This document shows positions 48,785-56,492 of a stretch of 64,000 nucleotides of DNA, one piece after another. This DNA is from Streptomyces sp. HUAS ZL42. Lineage in GTDB: Bacteria > Actinomycetota > Actinomycetes > Streptomycetales > Streptomycetaceae. The DNA is taken from NCBI RefSeq assembly GCF_040782645.1, contig NZ_CP160403.1:7537001-7601000 (forward strand), read 5' to 3'. Each line of letters starts with the position of its first letter. Position 1 is the stretch's first letter. The notes beneath the pieces are model-generated. The model saw nothing but the letters and a program-made list of their open reading frames with translations. It was not told the DNA's origin and made no database searches. The position numbers and the translations under genes are program-made.

Positions 48785-49198
48785 TCAGGCCCCCGTCTCA
48801 GGGGCGTACGTGCCGAAGCTCCAGATGTTGCCCTCGGCGTCCCGGGCCATGTAGTCCCGCGAGCCGTAGTCCTGGTCCGTCGGGGGCATCAGGATCTCCG
48901 CGCCGTGCTCCACGGCCCGCTGGTGGTGCGCGTCCACGTCGTCCACGACGATGTAGACCCCGGCCGGGCCCGCGTCCTTCATCGCGGTGTCGAAGACGCC
49001 GCCGCGGCCCTTCGAGCCGAGCATCACCGCGCCGTTGCCCTGCACCAGCTCGGCGTGCATCACCGAGCCGTCCTCCGTCTCGTACACCGACAGCTCGGTG
49101 AAGCCGAAGGCCTCCGTGAGCTGCTTGATCGCCGCCTTCGCGTCCTTGTACAGCAGCGTGGGGTAGATGCTCGGACGCCCGCCGTTCCTGCCCGCCAT
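48785..49198 (-). CDS. VOC-family (glyoxalase/bleomycin-resistance fold) protein
   Basis: 137 residues from the ATG at 49198, nine bases after AGGGAG. It shows the two beta-alpha-beta-beta-beta repeats of the vicinal-oxygen-chelate fold: IYPTLLYKDAKAAIKQLTEA, then SVMHAELVQGNGAVMLG, and GVYIVVDDVDAHHQRAVEHG, then MARDAEGNIWSFGTY. The latter resembles PhnB/YecM-like members. Substrate or ligand unknown. Convergent with the preceding gene, six bases apart. Confidence 0.88.
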   Translation of the reverse strand: MAGRNGGRPSIYPTLLYKDAKAAIKQLTEAFGFTELSVYETEDGSVMHAELVQGNGAVMLGSKGRGGVFDTAMKDAGPAGVYIVVDDVDAHHQRAVEHGAEILMPPTDQDYGSRDYMARDAEGNIWSFGTYAPETGA

Positions 49199-49338
49199 GC
49201 CGATCACTCCCTTGTGATCACTACCGGAACCAATCGCCTGCTGCCCAGTCTTGCAGCGACCACCGACAATGCGGTGACGCTCGTCGCACGACCCGGCCCG
49301 AACACCCGAACGCAGAAAAAGTGGTTGCACGGCACCGT

Positions 49339-49374
49339 TAGACTGGCCTCATGGCCATTCTCCTCGCGCATTAG
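49339..49374 (+). promoter_or_regulatory. Candidate -10 element and leaderless leader peptide (MAILLAH) before the ABC-F gene
   Basis: TAGACT at 49339-49344 has the shape of an actinobacterial -10 element. An ATG begins seven bases later at 49351, where transcription would start. This ATG opens a seven-codon frame MAILLAH with a TAG stop at 49372-49374, 59 bases before the ABC-F start. No ribosome site precedes it, which fits leaderless translation. Short leader peptides often control ABC-F genes by ribosome stalling. No other element is visible in the 235-base spacer. Confidence 0.5.
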
Positions 49375-49433
49375 ACGGCGGGAACGTCCTCAGCCGCCCA
49401 CCCGCCACCCAACATCCGCCCTGGAGTCTGTCC

Positions 49434-51032
49434 GTGATCTCCGCCTCCGGTATCGAGCTGCGCGCCGGTGCCCGCGTCCTCATCGAAAACGCCTCCTTCC
49501 GTGTCGCCAAGGGCGACCGCATCGGCCTGGTCGGCCGCAACGGAGCAGGCAAGACGACCCTCACCAAGTGCCTCGCCGGCGAGGGCATCCCCGCCGCCGG
49601 CCAGATCACCCGTTCCGGCGAGGTCGGCTACCTCCCGCAGGACCCCCGCACCGGCGACCTCGACGTCCTGGCTCGCGACCGCGTCCTCTCCGCCCGCGGT
49701 CTCGACGTACTGATCCGCAAGATGCGCGACAACGAACAGCGCATCGCCACCGGCAAGGGCGCCACCCGCGACAAGGCGATGAAGCAGTACGAGCGCCAGG
49801 AGACCGAGTTCCTCACCAAGGGCGGGTACGCCGCCGAGGCCGAGGCCGCCACCATCGCCGCCGCGCTCAACCTGCCCGACCGGGTGCTCAGCCAGCCGCT
49901 GCACACGCTCTCCGGCGGTCAGCGCCGCCGTATCGAGCTGGCCCGCATCCTGTTCTCGGACGCGGACACCCTGCTGCTCGACGAGCCGACGAACCACCTC
50001 GACGCCGACTCGATCATCTGGCTGCGCGACTACCTGAAGACCTACCGCGGCGGTTTCATCGTCATCTCGCACGACGTCGACCTGGTCGACACGGTCGTCA
50101 ACAAGGTGTTCTACCTGGACGCCAACCGGGCCGCGATCGACATCTACAACATGGGCTGGAAGCTCTACCAGCAGCAGCGCGAGGCCGACGAGAAGCGCCG
50201 CAAGCGCGAGCGTGCCAATGCCGAGAAGAAGGCCGCCGCGCTCAACGCCCAGGCCGACAAGATGCGCGCCAAGGCCACCAAGACGGTCGCCGCGCAGAAC
50301 ATGGCCCGGAGGGCGGACAAGCTGCTGGCCGGCCTGGAGGCGGTCCGCCAGTCCGACAAGGTGGCCAAGCTCCGCTTCCCGGAGCCCGCCCCGTGCGGCA
50401 AGACCCCGCTGATGGCCGAGGGCCTGTCGAAGTCGTACGGCTCGCTGGAGATCTTCACCGACGTCGACCTGGCCATCGACAAGGGCTCGCGGGTCGTCAT
50501 CCTCGGCCTCAACGGCGCCGGCAAGACCACCCTGCTGCGGCTCCTCGCGGGCGTCGAGCAGCCGGACACCGGCGCGGTCGTCCCCGGCCACGGCCTCAAG
50601 CTCGGCTACTACGCCCAGGAGCACGAGACCCTGGACCCCGACCGCACGGTCCTGGAGAACATGCGCTCCGCGGCCCCGGACATGGACCTCGTGGAGGTCC
50701 GCAAGGTGCTGGGTTCGTTCCTGTTCTCCGGCGACGACGTCGACAAGCCGGCCGGAGTCCTCTCCGGCGGCGAGAAGACCCGACTGGCCCTCGCGACCCT
50801 CGTCGTCAGTTCCGCGAACGTGCTCCTCCTCGACGAGCCGACCAACAACCTCGACCCGGCCAGCCGCGAGGAGATCCTCGGCGCGCTGCGCACCTACAAG
50901 GGCGCGGTCGTCCTCGTCACGCACGACGAGGGCGCGGTCGAGGCGCTGCAGCCGGAGCGGATCATCCTGCTGCCTGACGGCGTCGAGGACCTGTGGGGCG
51001 CCGACTACGCGGACCTCGTCACCCTGGCATGA
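49434..51032 (+). CDS. ABC-F family ATPase (ribosome-associated)
   Basis: 532 residues, soluble protein with two ABC domains and no membrane segment. First domain: VGRNGAGKTT, signature LSGGQRRR and LLLDEPTNHLD. Second: GLNGAGKTT, LSGGEKTR and LLLDEPTNNLD. A charged linker of about 80 residues (EKRRKRERANAEKKAAAL and following) between them is the P-site tRNA-interaction motif of ABC-F factors. These proteins act on stalled or drug-bound ribosomes. Whether this one is a housekeeping factor or a resistance protein is unclear. The GTG start has CTGGAG upstream, and a candidate leader peptide precedes it. Confidence 0.93.
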   Translation: MISASGIELRAGARVLIENASFRVAKGDRIGLVGRNGAGKTTLTKCLAGEGIPAAGQITRSGEVGYLPQDPRTGDLDVLARDRVLSARGLDVLIRKMRDNEQRIATGKGATRDKAMKQYERQETEFLTKGGYAAEAEAATIAAALNLPDRVLSQPLHTLSGGQRRRIELARILFSDADTLLLDEPTNHLDADSIIWLRDYLKTYRGGFIVISHDVDLVDTVVNKVFYLDANRAAIDIYNMGWKLYQQQREADEKRRKRERANAEKKAAALNAQADKMRAKATKTVAAQNMARRADKLLAGLEAVRQSDKVAKLRFPEPAPCGKTPLMAEGLSKSYGSLEIFTDVDLAIDKGSRVVILGLNGAGKTTLLRLLAGVEQPDTGAVVPGHGLKLGYYAQEHETLDPDRTVLENMRSAAPDMDLVEVRKVLGSFLFSGDDVDKPAGVLSGGEKTRLALATLVVSSANVLLLDEPTNNLDPASREEILGALRTYKGAVVLVTHDEGAVEALQPERIILLPDGVEDLWGADYADLVTLA

Positions 51033-51080
51033 CCCGCCCGCCTGACCCGGCGGACGGTCACGATCGCTTGATCGAATACG

Positions 51081-51124
51081 TGATCCACTGCGTATGGATC
51101 ATTCGGCCCATCGGTGATCCATCA
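51081..51124. promoter_or_regulatory. Repeated TGATCCA/TGGATCA sites downstream of the ABC-F gene
   Basis: TGATCCA (51081-51087) and its exact inverse TGGATCA (51095-51101) flank a seven-base spacer, and a third TGATCCA begins at 51115. The cluster lies in the 374-base spacer before the small HTH gene and could be an operator array. Function is inferred. Confidence 0.4.
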
Positions 51125-51172
51125 TCTGTGTGAGATCTCCTCGTATCGAGGTGTGTCCTACAACGATTTCGC

Positions 51173-51203
51173 GGCCGATCCCTCCGCCGGTGAGGGATCG
51201 GCC
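51173..51203. terminator. Perfect 12-bp inverted repeat in the ABC-F / HTH spacer
   Basis: GGCCGATCCCTC (51173-51184) and GAGGGATCGGCC (51192-51203) are perfect inverse copies with a seven-base loop. It may terminate ABC-F transcription or act on the HTH gene leader. The rest of the 51033-51406 spacer shows no gene on either strand. Confidence 0.5.
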
Positions 51204-51406
51204 GTCGCGCGTCTCTGACCTGGTACTTCGCGGAAGAACCCGTTCGGCCGTACGGACGCCATCGTTTGGAATCACTGATTCCGCTTGTGGGGATGTGCTC
51301 CTGTCGTCAAAAGCCTGTCTCACGGACCTTGCCGAATGGGTGGCCATGAAGCCCCGGAGGGGTGATCATGAGGGGACCAGAGCGCACTTCCCATGAGGAG
51401 GCACGG

Positions 51407-51628
51407 GTGGCCGAGACTCTGAAGAAGGGCAGCCGGGTGACCGGCGCCGCGCGCGACAAGCTCGCGGCAGACCTGAAGAAGAAGTACGACTCCGGTGCGA
51501 GCATCCGGGCACTGGCCGAAGAAACCGGCCGCTCGTATGGCTTCGTACACCGGATGCTCAGTGAGTCGGGCGTCACGCTGCGTGGGCGTGGCGGGGCAAC
51601 GCGGGGCAAGAAGGCCGCTTCGTCCTGA
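51407..51628 (+). CDS. Small helix-turn-helix DNA-binding protein
   Basis: 73 residues from the GTG at 51407, six to seven bases after AGGAGG; the longer frame from 51368 lacks a ribosome site. A helix-turn-helix is evident in LKKKYDSGASIRALAEETGR followed by SYGFVHRMLSESGVTLRGRG, like the resolvase/transposase-type HTH found in small Streptomyces regulators. Basic N- and C-termini suggest DNA contacts. Target unknown. Possibly autoregulated through the inverted repeats upstream. Confidence 0.85.
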   Translation: MAETLKKGSRVTGAARDKLAADLKKKYDSGASIRALAEETGRSYGFVHRMLSESGVTLRGRGGATRGKKAASS

Positions 51629-51745
51629 CCCCGGGCGGCCCATCGGCTTCGATGGTGGCCACCCGGTCGGTTGTCCGATCGGCCGGGTGGTTACTGTGCA
51701 GTCACTTAGCTTTGCTCTGCTGACCGCACTCATCGGAGGCGCCCC

Positions 51746-52552
51746 ATGTCCACGCCCGACCAGGACGTCGTTACCCCCCTGCTCGACAAGGACGGCGTAC
51801 GGCTCACCGTCGACGACGCACTCGCCACGGTGACGCTGACCAGCCCGGCCAAGCGCAACGCGCAGAGCCCCGCGATGTGGCGTGCGCTCGCCGAGGCCGG
51901 TCGGTTGCTGCCGGGCTCCGTCCGGGTCGTCGTGCTGCGTGGCGAGGGCAAGTCCTTCTCCGCAGGGCTCGACCGCCAGATGTTCACGCCGGAGGGGATC
52001 GAGGGCGAACCGTCCTTCATCGACCTCGCGCGCAGCAGCGACGGGGAACTGGACGCTGCCATCGCCGAGTTCCAGGAGGGCTTCACCTGGTGGCGGCGCA
52101 ACGACATCGTGTCCATCGCCGCGGTGCAGGGACATGCCATCGGGGCGGGGTTCCAGCTCGCCCTCGCGTGTGATGTGCGCGTCGTCGCGGACGACGTGCA
52201 GTTCGCCATGCGCGAGACCAGCCTCGGGCTGGTGCCGGACCTCACGGGCACGCATCCGCTGGTTTCGCTGGTCGGATACGGGCGCGCGGCCGAGATCTGC
52301 CTGACAGGGCGGTTCGTCGCGGCCGAGGAAGCGGTGAGCTCCGGGCTGGCGAGCCTTTCGGTGCCGGTGGAGGAACTGGACGGCGCGGTGCGGGATCTGG
52401 CCGCGGCGGTCCTGGCCGCGCCTCGGGACGCGGTGATCGAGACCAAGGCCCTGTTGCGTGGGGCTGCGGATCGTACGTATGACGAGCAGCGTGCCGCGGA
52501 GCGGGCCGCGCAGGCGCGGCGGCTCCGGGACCTGGCCGGCGTCGGCGAATGA
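51746..52552 (+). CDS. Enoyl-CoA hydratase/isomerase-family protein
   Basis: 268 residues, crotonase superfamily. It has the substrate-binding SPAKRNAQSPAMWRALAEAG, the oxyanion-hole RGEGKSFSAGLDRQ and the central GHAIGAGFQLALACDVRVVAD. The second catalytic position in FAMRETSLGLVPDLTGTHPL carries Glu/Asp-like residues, with TG rather than the GG of many hydratases, so exact chemistry is open. C-terminal helices (GRAAEICLTGRFVAAEEAVS) are typical. Starts after CGGAGGCGCCCC. Fatty or amino acid beta-oxidation is likely but not specified by the neighbours. Confidence 0.9.
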   Translation: MSTPDQDVVTPLLDKDGVRLTVDDALATVTLTSPAKRNAQSPAMWRALAEAGRLLPGSVRVVVLRGEGKSFSAGLDRQMFTPEGIEGEPSFIDLARSSDGELDAAIAEFQEGFTWWRRNDIVSIAAVQGHAIGAGFQLALACDVRVVADDVQFAMRETSLGLVPDLTGTHPLVSLVGYGRAAEICLTGRFVAAEEAVSSGLASLSVPVEELDGAVRDLAAAVLAAPRDAVIETKALLRGAADRTYDEQRAAERAAQARRLRDLAGVGE

Positions 52553-52577
52553 GCCGTGCGCCGACCGGTACTGCTCT

Positions 52578-53294
52578 TCAACTCACCGTCGTGACCAGTA
52601 CCGCCACCGTCGGGTGATCCGGTAGCGCCTCCGACACCGCGGCGCGGACTTCGCGGGCCACGTCCACCGCACGATGGCCCGCGCGGACCGCGATCTCCAC
52701 GCGCGCGTGGCGGTGCGGCAGGGCTGTTTCCCCGCGGCGTTCCTCGAGGTGCACCGCACGGCCCAGGCCGCCCAGTGTGCCTGTCAGACGGGACACGCCG
52801 GGGACGCCCAGAGCGGCCGCGGCCGCTCGGCTCTCGGCGCTGTCCACGGTGGCCGCGGCCGTCGGCGGCTCGGGCGGACGGACGACCGCAGGCTCCGGTT
52901 CCTCGTCCAGCAAGGCCGTCACCCGGAGATCCACCTCCGTCACCGTCAGGCCCAGATCCTCCGCCGCGGCCGTCGCCAGAATCGCCCTCAACCGGGACGC
53001 CGTCGCCGGCAGGGGCCCGGACGGTGCGGCCGCGAAGTCCGCCGTCACCCGCAGCGGGCCGGGCGGCAGGCCGCTCGGAGGCGGTGGTACGGCGGGTTCG
53101 TCCGTGTCCTCAGGGGCCGCCGCGGCGATCCGGAGCGTGCCCAGGCGCACCTCCGGGAGGTCCCGGGAGGCCGCCAGGCGCAGCACCGCCTCCGCCGCTC
53201 TCTCCGTGATCCACGCGCCGTCGCGCGGCCCGCCCAGGGGCAGGAGTCTGCCCAGGCCCAGTTGATGCCGTACCGTCTGCGTCCACCCGTCCAC
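52578..53294 (-). CDS. Asp23/Gls24-associated protein, divergent member of the envelope-stress cluster
   Basis: 238 residues from the GTG at 53294, six bases after GGAGGA; an ATG two codons earlier abuts the ribosome site and fits worse. The sequence shows repeated Asp23-like segments: AWITERAAEAVLRLAASR, LRVTADFAAAPSGPLPATAS and, near the end, ARVEIAVRAGHRAVDVAREV followed by RAAVSEALPDHPTVAVLV. A Pro-rich linker separates the parts. Its divergent placement from five co-directed Asp23-type genes suggests a shared promoter region and role in envelope stress. Precise function unknown. Confidence 0.72.
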   Translation of the reverse strand: MDGWTQTVRHQLGLGRLLPLGGPRDGAWITERAAEAVLRLAASRDLPEVRLGTLRIAAAAPEDTDEPAVPPPPSGLPPGPLRVTADFAAAPSGPLPATASRLRAILATAAAEDLGLTVTEVDLRVTALLDEEPEPAVVRPPEPPTAAATVDSAESRAAAAALGVPGVSRLTGTLGGLGRAVHLEERRGETALPHRHARVEIAVRAGHRAVDVAREVRAAVSEALPDHPTVAVLVTTVS

Positions 53295-53389
53295 CGTCAT
53301 TCCTCCAGCCTGCCGCATCCCCGGAGCGCACCGCGGCATCCGCGCTTACCTTGGTCGAAGGGGACTACGACCGAAAAGGACGTACGGCG

Positions 53390-53863
53390 ATGACCGAGAT
53401 GACGGAACAGAACCGGACGCAGGGCGCAGAACCTACGGTCCAGGCACGCAAGGTCACCCAACGGGGCGGCGGGGATCCGGCGGCCCGGGGCCGGACGACC
53501 ATTGCCGACGGTGTCGTCGAGAAGATCGCCGGTATGGCGGCCCGGGACGTCCCGGGTGTGCATGCCATGGGCAGCGGACTGTCGCGCACCTTCGGAGCCG
53601 TTCGGGACCGGGTGCCCGGCGGATCGAAGTCCGTGACGCGCGGGGTCAAGGCCGAAGTCGGCGAGGTGCAGACCGCGCTCGACCTGGAGATCGTCGTCGA
53701 CTACGGCGTGTCGATCTCCGATGTCGCAGGAGACGTGCGGGAGAACGTCATCGCGGCGGTGGAACGGATGACCGGACTCGAAGTGGTCGAGGTCAACATC
53801 GACGTGAGTGATGTGAAGCTGCCGGAGGAAGAGGAAGAGGAGCCGGAGCGTCGGATCCAGTGA
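53390..53863 (+). CDS. Asp23/Gls24 family envelope stress response protein
   Basis: 157 residues. The Asp23 core is clear: GRTTIADGVVEKIAGMAARD, VPGVHAMGSG, VQTALDLEIVVDYGVSISDV and DVRENVIAAVERMTGLEVVE. The tail is strongly acidic (LPEEEEEEPERR). In Gram-positives these proteins associate with the membrane via AmaP and respond to cell-wall stress. The gene leads a cluster of five co-directed genes. AAAGGA lies ten bases before the chosen ATG; a second ATG three codons on is possible. Confidence 0.92.
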   Translation: MTEMTEQNRTQGAEPTVQARKVTQRGGGDPAARGRTTIADGVVEKIAGMAARDVPGVHAMGSGLSRTFGAVRDRVPGGSKSVTRGVKAEVGEVQTALDLEIVVDYGVSISDVAGDVRENVIAAVERMTGLEVVEVNIDVSDVKLPEEEEEEPERRIQ

Positions 53864-53895
53864 CCGGACGACGGCACCGCTGAGGGGAGCGCACC

Positions 53896-54078
53896 ATGAG
53901 CATGGCCGTGGTCGGCATGATCGCCGGAATGGCGCTGGGCTTCGCCGGGTACTTCGGCGGGTTCGGAGCCTTCCTGCTGGTGGCTGCCCTGGGCGCCATC
54001 GGGTTCGTCGTCGGCCGGTTCCTCGAGGGGGACCTCGAACTCGGCGACTTCTTCCGCACGCGTGAACGGCGGCGGTGA
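53896..54078 (+). CDS. Small two-helix membrane protein of the Asp23 cluster
   Basis: 60 residues: MSMAVVGMIAGMALGFAGYF and GGFGAFLLVAALGAIGFVVG form two tight hydrophobic helices with Gly-rich faces, followed by a charged tail (LEGDLELGDFFRTRERRR). It resembles DUF2273-type partners encoded beside Asp23 and AmaP genes, probably helping anchor the complex. GAGGGGAGC precedes the ATG. It overlaps the next gene by four bases (GTGA). Confidence 0.85.
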   Translation: MSMAVVGMIAGMALGFAGYFGGFGAFLLVAALGAIGFVVGRFLEGDLELGDFFRTRERRR

Positions 54079-54458
54079 CGTCCGTGAGCGAAGGGGCCGG
54101 TGCGCTCGGCGGCCGTCTGGCCGTCGTTCCGCCGGGTGAGCGCGGCGCCACCCGGATCGCCGACCGGGTCGTCGCGAAGATCGCCTCGCAGGCGGCGCGT
54201 GAGGCGGTCGGCGCGCTGCCGCGGGACGCCGCGCGCCCGCACGCCAACGTCGTCGTCCACCACGACGCCGTCCACGTCCGCGTCCACCTCGAGCTCGGTT
54301 ACCCGACCGACATCGGCGCGCGCTGCCGTCAGGTGCGTCGACATGTCACCGAGCGGGTAGGCGCGTTGGTGGGAATGCAGGTTCCGGAGGTCTCCGTCCA
54401 CGTGGAACGGCTGTATCCGGTACCGGCACACGGCGTGGCACAGGGGAGGACGCCATGA
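54075..54458 (+). CDS. Second Asp23/Gls24-like protein
   Basis: 127 residues from the GTG at 54075, overlapping the preceding stop; a GTG three codons later is possible. Short Asp23-type core: GATRIADRVVAKIASQAARE, ANVVVHHDAVHVRVHLELGY, RCRQVRRHVTERVGALVGMQ and VPEVSVHVERL. It lacks the acidic tail of the first copy. Translationally coupled to neighbours on both sides. Likely a structural partner rather than an enzyme. Confidence 0.85.
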   Translation: MTSVSEGAGALGGRLAVVPPGERGATRIADRVVAKIASQAAREAVGALPRDAARPHANVVVHHDAVHVRVHLELGYPTDIGARCRQVRRHVTERVGALVGMQVPEVSVHVERLYPVPAHGVAQGRTP

Positions 54459-55141
54459 GCGAGCCCCAGGGCTCCGAGGGCACCACACAGCGACTACCGG
54501 TCATCGAGAAGGACACCGAGACCGACGCCGGACTCGACCAGTCGGCGTCCGCGGCGTCGTACGAGCCCCTGCCCCCGGGCGTCAAGGGCGAGGACGGCGG
54601 CGGTCACCGCTTCTGGTCGGCGCGCCGCGTCCCGGCGGGCATCGTCGCGCTGCTGCTTCTTGTCGTCGCGGGCGCCTTCCTCTATGACATCGCCGCCGTG
54701 CGCGCCGGCCGGCGCGCCCTGAGCTGGCGCAGGGAACTGGCCCGGCAACTCGCCGAGCGGCCCCTCGACGACATCTGGGTCCTGGTCGGCGCGGGCGTCG
54801 CCGCCGCCCTCGGCCTCTGGCTGATCGTGCTCGCCGCCACGCCCGGCCTGCGGGACGTCCTGCCGATGCACCGCACGCACCCCGACGTGCGCGCCGGACT
54901 GCACCGGGGCGCGGCCGCGCTGGTGCTGCGCGACCGGGCGATGGAGGTGTCCGGCGTGCAGTCGGCGCGGGTGCGGATGGGCCGCAGACGCGCCGACGTC
55001 CGCGCGGTCTCGCACTTCCGTGAACTGGACGACGTACGCGCCGATCTGGACGCCGTGCTCGCCGAGGCGATCCGGGGGCTGGGCCTCGCCCGGCCGCCCG
55101 CGCTGTCGGTGCATGTGCGCCGGCCCGGACGGAAGGGGTGA
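54455..55141 (+). CDS. Membrane protein with DUF6286-type C-terminal domain
   Basis: 228 residues. A polar N-terminus of about 65 residues is followed by two transmembrane helices (GIVALLLLVVAGAFLYDIAA near 69-88 and IWVLVGAGVAAALGLWLIVL near 108-128). A soluble alpha/beta domain follows with VRAGLHRGAAALVLRDRAME, VRMGRRRADVRAVSHF and PALSVHVRRPGR. The soluble part resembles the DUF6286 domain seen with actinobacterial Asp23 genes. Overlaps both neighbours by four bases. Exact role unknown; membrane scaffold for the Asp23-like proteins is inferred. Confidence 0.82.
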   Translation: MSEPQGSEGTTQRLPVIEKDTETDAGLDQSASAASYEPLPPGVKGEDGGGHRFWSARRVPAGIVALLLLVVAGAFLYDIAAVRAGRRALSWRRELARQLAERPLDDIWVLVGAGVAAALGLWLIVLAATPGLRDVLPMHRTHPDVRAGLHRGAAALVLRDRAMEVSGVQSARVRMGRRRADVRAVSHFRELDDVRADLDAVLAEAIRGLGLARPPALSVHVRRPGRKG

Positions 55142-55725
55142 GGGCGGTGCTCAGGACCGTCAACCGTGTGCTGCTCGGGGTCGTCGGCCTGGTGCTGGTC
55201 GTGCTGGGCGGATCCGTGCTGGCAGTCGGCCTGGACGCTCCGGCGCCCTCCTGGTGGATCCACGACGGGCCGCACGACGTGCTGCTCAGCGACGCCGAGC
55301 GGACCCGCTGGCGTGACACCGACTGGTGGTGGGCGACCGTCATCGCGGTGCTCGCGGTTGTCGTCCTGCTCGCCCTGTGGTGGCTGACCGCGGCACTGCG
55401 CCGGCGCCGCCTCGCCGAGGTACTCGTCGACACCGGCGACGGCGCCGGTGCGCTGCTGCGCGGCCGGGCCCTGGAGGGCGTCCTCGCCGGCGATGCGAGC
55501 GACCTGGACGGCGTGGCCCGCGCCCACGTCCACCTCACCGGCCGCCGCAGCGCCCCGGAGGCACGGGTACGGCTCCTGCTCGAACCCCACGTCGACCCGG
55601 CCACGGCACTCCACCACCTGACCACCCAGTCCCTGACCCACGCCCGCAATTCGGCGGGCCTGGAGTCACTTCCGGCGGAGGTCCGGCTGAAGGCCGCCAA
55701 GCATGGTGCGGAAAGGGTCAGTTGA
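55138..55725 (+). CDS. amaP: AmaP-like alkaline shock response membrane anchor protein
   Basis: 195 residues from the GTG at 55138. Two membrane helices (LLGVVGLVLVVLGGSVLAVG near 12-31 and WWATVIAVLAVVVLLALWWL near 63-82) enclose a short outer loop. A cytoplasmic domain follows with VLVDTGDGAGALLRGRALEG and VRLLLEPHVDPATALHHL. This is the AmaP layout: membrane anchor plus Asp23-interacting domain. Last gene of the cluster. Its stop is six bases from the convergent SDR gene. Confidence 0.82.
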   Translation: MRAVLRTVNRVLLGVVGLVLVVLGGSVLAVGLDAPAPSWWIHDGPHDVLLSDAERTRWRDTDWWWATVIAVLAVVVLLALWWLTAALRRRRLAEVLVDTGDGAGALLRGRALEGVLAGDASDLDGVARAHVHLTGRRSAPEARVRLLLEPHVDPATALHHLTTQSLTHARNSAGLESLPAEVRLKAAKHGAERVS

Positions 55726-55731
55726 GGCGCC

Positions 55732-56487
55732 TCAGAACCCGTGCCGCATGCCCCCGTCGACGGGCACCATGACCCCCGTCAAATAGGAAGCTGCCGGAGA
55801 CAGCAGAAACGCAGCCGTCCTCCCGAACTCCTCGGGCGTCCCGTAACGCCGCAGGGGGATACGGGATTCGTTGGCCGCACGCGTGGCCTCGGGGTCGGCG
55901 GACAAGCCGTCCAGCTCCCGCACCCGATCCGTGTCGATACGAGCCGGCAGCAGCCCCACGACCCGAATCCCCCGCGGCCCCAGCTCGTCCGCGAGGGACT
56001 TGGCGAACCCGGCGAGACCGGGCCGCAGGCCGTTGGAGATCGTCAGCCCCGGAATCGGCTCGTGCACGGAACCGGAAAGCACGAACCCGATGACACCGCC
56101 CGCCTCCAACTCCGCGGTCGCTGCCCGGGCGATCCGTACGGCCCCGAGGAACACCGACTCGAACGCCGCCTGCCACTGTTCGTCCGTGTTGTCCGCGACG
56201 AACCCCGGCGGCGGCCCGCCGACGCTGACGAGAACCCCGTCGAGAGCACCGAAGTGCTCGCGCGCCGCCGCGATCAGCCGCGCGGGTGCGTCCCCGTCGC
56301 CGTTGTCGATGGCCACACCGGCCGCGTTGGGCCCCAGTTCGGCCGCCGCGTCGGCGACCCGCTTCTCGTCCCGCCCCGATATGACCACCTTCGCGCCGTC
56401 GGCGACGAGCTCGCGCGCGGCGGCGTTGCCGAGTCCCCGGGTGGCTCCGGTGACGACGTACACCCGGTCCTTCAGTCCAAGATCCAT
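55732..56487 (-). CDS. Short-chain dehydrogenase/reductase
   Basis: 251 residues, classical SDR. The NAD(P)-binding Rossmann motif is VTGATRGLGNAAARELVADG; ISGRDEKRV suggests NADPH preference. Later features are LVSVGGPPPGFVADNTDEQW, SGSVHEPIPGLTISNGLRPG (where the usual catalytic Tyr-xxx-Lys is replaced by N-GLRP) and the C-terminal VPVDGGMRHGF. The atypical active site suggests altered or lost catalysis, as in some divergent SDRs. It follows the GH15 gene by five bases in the symporter-sigma operon. Substrate unknown. Confidence 0.88.
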   Translation of the reverse strand: MDLGLKDRVYVVTGATRGLGNAAARELVADGAKVVISGRDEKRVADAAAELGPNAAGVAIDNGDGDAPARLIAAAREHFGALDGVLVSVGGPPPGFVADNTDEQWQAAFESVFLGAVRIARAATAELEAGGVIGFVLSGSVHEPIPGLTISNGLRPGLAGFAKSLADELGPRGIRVVGLLPARIDTDRVRELDGLSADPEATRAANESRIPLRRYGTPEEFGRTAAFLLSPAASYLTGVMVPVDGGMRHGF

Positions 56488-56492
56488 GGCTC

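Noticed and set aside
51099..51396. Overlapping small frames on both strands between the ABC-F and HTH genes
   Set aside because: No recognisable protein features or ribosome sites. The sequence is explained better by inverted repeats and a promoter region.
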